Of a stretch of DNA of 64,000 nucleotides, positions 63,168-64,000 are shown one piece after another (the first letter of the stretch is position 1; each line of letters begins with the position of its first letter). Below the pieces are notes generated by a model. It had not been told where the DNA came from. It did no database searches and worked only from the letters and a program-made list of their open reading frames with translations. This stretch comes from JBCCXZ01 sp965228005 (GTDB taxonomy: Bacteria; Planctomycetota; Planctomycetia; Pirellulales; Lacipirellulaceae), in NCBI GenBank assembly GCA_965228005.1, contig CBDDGV010000001.1, positions 558,001-622,000 on the forward strand, in the 5' to 3' direction. The position numbers and the translations under genes were made by a program.

Positions 63168-63347
63168 ATGAAGCGTTCAATACCCTGGGTCGTTCTAATC
63201 CTTGCCCTGGCTCTCGCCTGGAATGAACTGAGCAAGGGCGGGTGGTTGATGGGAGTTGCCGCGGCTCCTTTTCTGGTGATCGCTCTGTTGTGTCTTCAGA
63301 TCATTGTCTCACTGATTGTTCTTCAGCGATTATCCAAAGAAGATTGA
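63168..63347 (+). CDS. Small two-span membrane protein
   Basis: A 59-residue protein 14 bases after sufD. Two hydrophobic helices (WVVLILALALAWNEL and VAAAPFLVIALLCLQIIVSLIVL) are joined by a GGW turn, and a charged tail (QRLSKED) follows. It is not a known Suf component. Its place within the operon suggests co-expression, with no function assigned. Confidence 0.6.
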   Translation: MKRSIPWVVLILALALAWNELSKGGWLMGVAAAPFLVIALLCLQIIVSLIVLQRLSKED

Positions 63348-63368
63348 GCGCCCAAGAAGGAGTTTGAG

Positions 63369-63689
63369 TTGGCAGAATTCGAAAAGGCTGCAAACGTCTC
63401 AGAGGTGCCCGACGGCAGCTCCGTTCTCGTCGAGGTCGACGACCGGCTCGTCGTGCTCATCCACGCCGCCGGGCACTTCTACGCGTTGGACGACGTCTGC
63501 ACCCACGACGGCGGACCGCTGAGCGACGGCCCGGTTGACGCCGAGGGCGGCACGATCGCCTGCCCACGGCACGGCGCCAAGTTCGACCTCGCCACCGGCG
63601 CCGCCAAGACCATGCCCGCCACCAAGGCCACCGTAGCCCACGAAGTGAAAGTCGACGGCGGGCAGGTACTTGTGAAGCTCAAAGATTGA
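63369..63689 (+). CDS. Rieske-type [2Fe-2S] ferredoxin
   Basis: A 106-residue soluble Rieske protein from TTG 63369, with AAGGAG seven bases upstream. Cluster ligands are Cys44-x-His46 (VCTHDGG) and Cys65-x2-His68 (ACPRHGA). The length fits the non-heme-oxygenase ferredoxin (SufE-operon type) group. In SUF operons of this kind it is usually followed by sufS/sufU, which would be beyond the window. Confidence 0.9.
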   Translation: MAEFEKAANVSEVPDGSSVLVEVDDRLVVLIHAAGHFYALDDVCTHDGGPLSDGPVDAEGGTIACPRHGAKFDLATGAAKTMPATKATVAHEVKVDGGQVLVKLKD

Positions 63690-63721
63690 TCCCCGGCTCT
63701 TCAGGCCTTAGTCTGAAAGCG

Positions 63722-64000
63722 ATGTCGACAGCCGCCCACAGCTTTGAATCTGTCTCGGTCGAGGATTACCTCGCCGGCGAAGAGACCGCAAAGGTGCGGC
63801 ATGAGTACGTAGCCGGCGTCGTGTACGCCATGTCTGGGGGCACGATTAATCACAATCTTATCTCCGGAAACGTATTTGGCGCGCTGTTCAACTCACTCCG
63901 GGGCAAGCCCTGCCGGCCGTTCAATTCGGACATGAAGGTCCACATCCAAGACGCAGGACGCAGCTACTTCTACTACCCCGATGTCTCGGTTGTCTGCAAA
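63722..64000 (+). CDS. Second Uma2-family putative endonuclease (partial)
   Basis: The first 93 residues of a protein cut by the window edge. It begins MSTAAHSFESVSVEDYLAGE and shows the Uma2 pattern RHEYVAGVVYAMSGG, then FNSDMKVHI and YYPDVSVVC, where the catalytic Asp is expected. It is longer in its N-terminal part than the Uma2 gene at 61247, so the two are different subfamilies. It follows the Rieske gene by 32 bases. Confidence 0.85.
   Translation, partial: MSTAAHSFESVSVEDYLAGEETAKVRHEYVAGVVYAMSGGTINHNLISGNVFGALFNSLRGKPCRPFNSDMKVHIQDAGRSYFYYPDVSVVCK

Overview
The window is a high-GC bacterial chromosome segment, most likely from a planctomycete of the Pirellulales type. The evidence is gene content, not a 16S sequence: a very large secreted PQQ-repeat protein, DUF1559, NPCBM and planctomycete-type Hint proteins, many Hanks kinases, a DUF5690 transporter, a TAT-exported Gfo/Idh/MocA oxidoreductase and Uma2 genes.

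Positions 1-13534 are an integrated, phage-derived element flanked by a direct repeat of at least 27 bp. The repeat is the 5' half of a CAU-anticodon tRNA gene on the minus strand. In order the element carries a tyrosine integrase, a winged-helix protein, an unknown protein, an AlpA-like HTH, an SF3 (D5/P4-type) helicase, a repeat-rich candidate origin, a terminase small-subunit candidate, terminase large subunit, HK97-type capsid, portal and MuF head protein. No tail, lysis, tape-measure or lysogeny-repressor gene is visible. This is the layout of a capsid-encoding phage satellite (cf-PICI-like) more than of a complete prophage. Two cargo loci sit in the head module on the opposite strand: a ferredoxin with a C-x2-H-x2-C motif and a DUF4393/Abi-alpha protein. 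A small gene between portal and MuF is a chimera of the start of MuF and the end of portal.

Positions 13535-16554 are chromosomal: a DUF5690 membrane protein with an unclear start, tRNA-Phe(GAA), and an HU-family protein with a strong terminator. Positions 16555-39776 are a co-directional run of 13 genes with short gaps or overlaps: PQQ-repeat protein, squalene-cyclase-like repeat protein, MoxR ATPase, DUF58, BatA/vWA, a second vWA-like membrane protein, two coiled-coil-rich exported proteins, a short exported protein, an NPCBM protein, then three HtrA-like proteins. Only the first HtrA-like protein keeps its catalytic triad. The other two have lost all three residues, and the last is fused to a hydrolase-like domain.

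Positions 39950-57048 hold a HEAT/Hint secreted protein, a minus-strand block (kinase, HMA-MauE protein, two secreted proteins, Gfo/Idh/MocA oxidoreductase, DoxX protein), then a D-2-hydroxyacid dehydrogenase, another kinase, a TolC-like helical protein, a Dus enzyme, a thioredoxin-like lipoprotein or secreted protein, and an NSS-family transporter with a MetS-like small subunit. Positions 57194-64000 are an iron-sulfur assembly (SUF) locus: a palindromic candidate operator, sufR, a lone nuoB, sufC, sufB, a Uma2 gene, sufD, a small membrane protein, a Rieske ferredoxin and the start of a second Uma2 gene. sufS and sufU are not in view.
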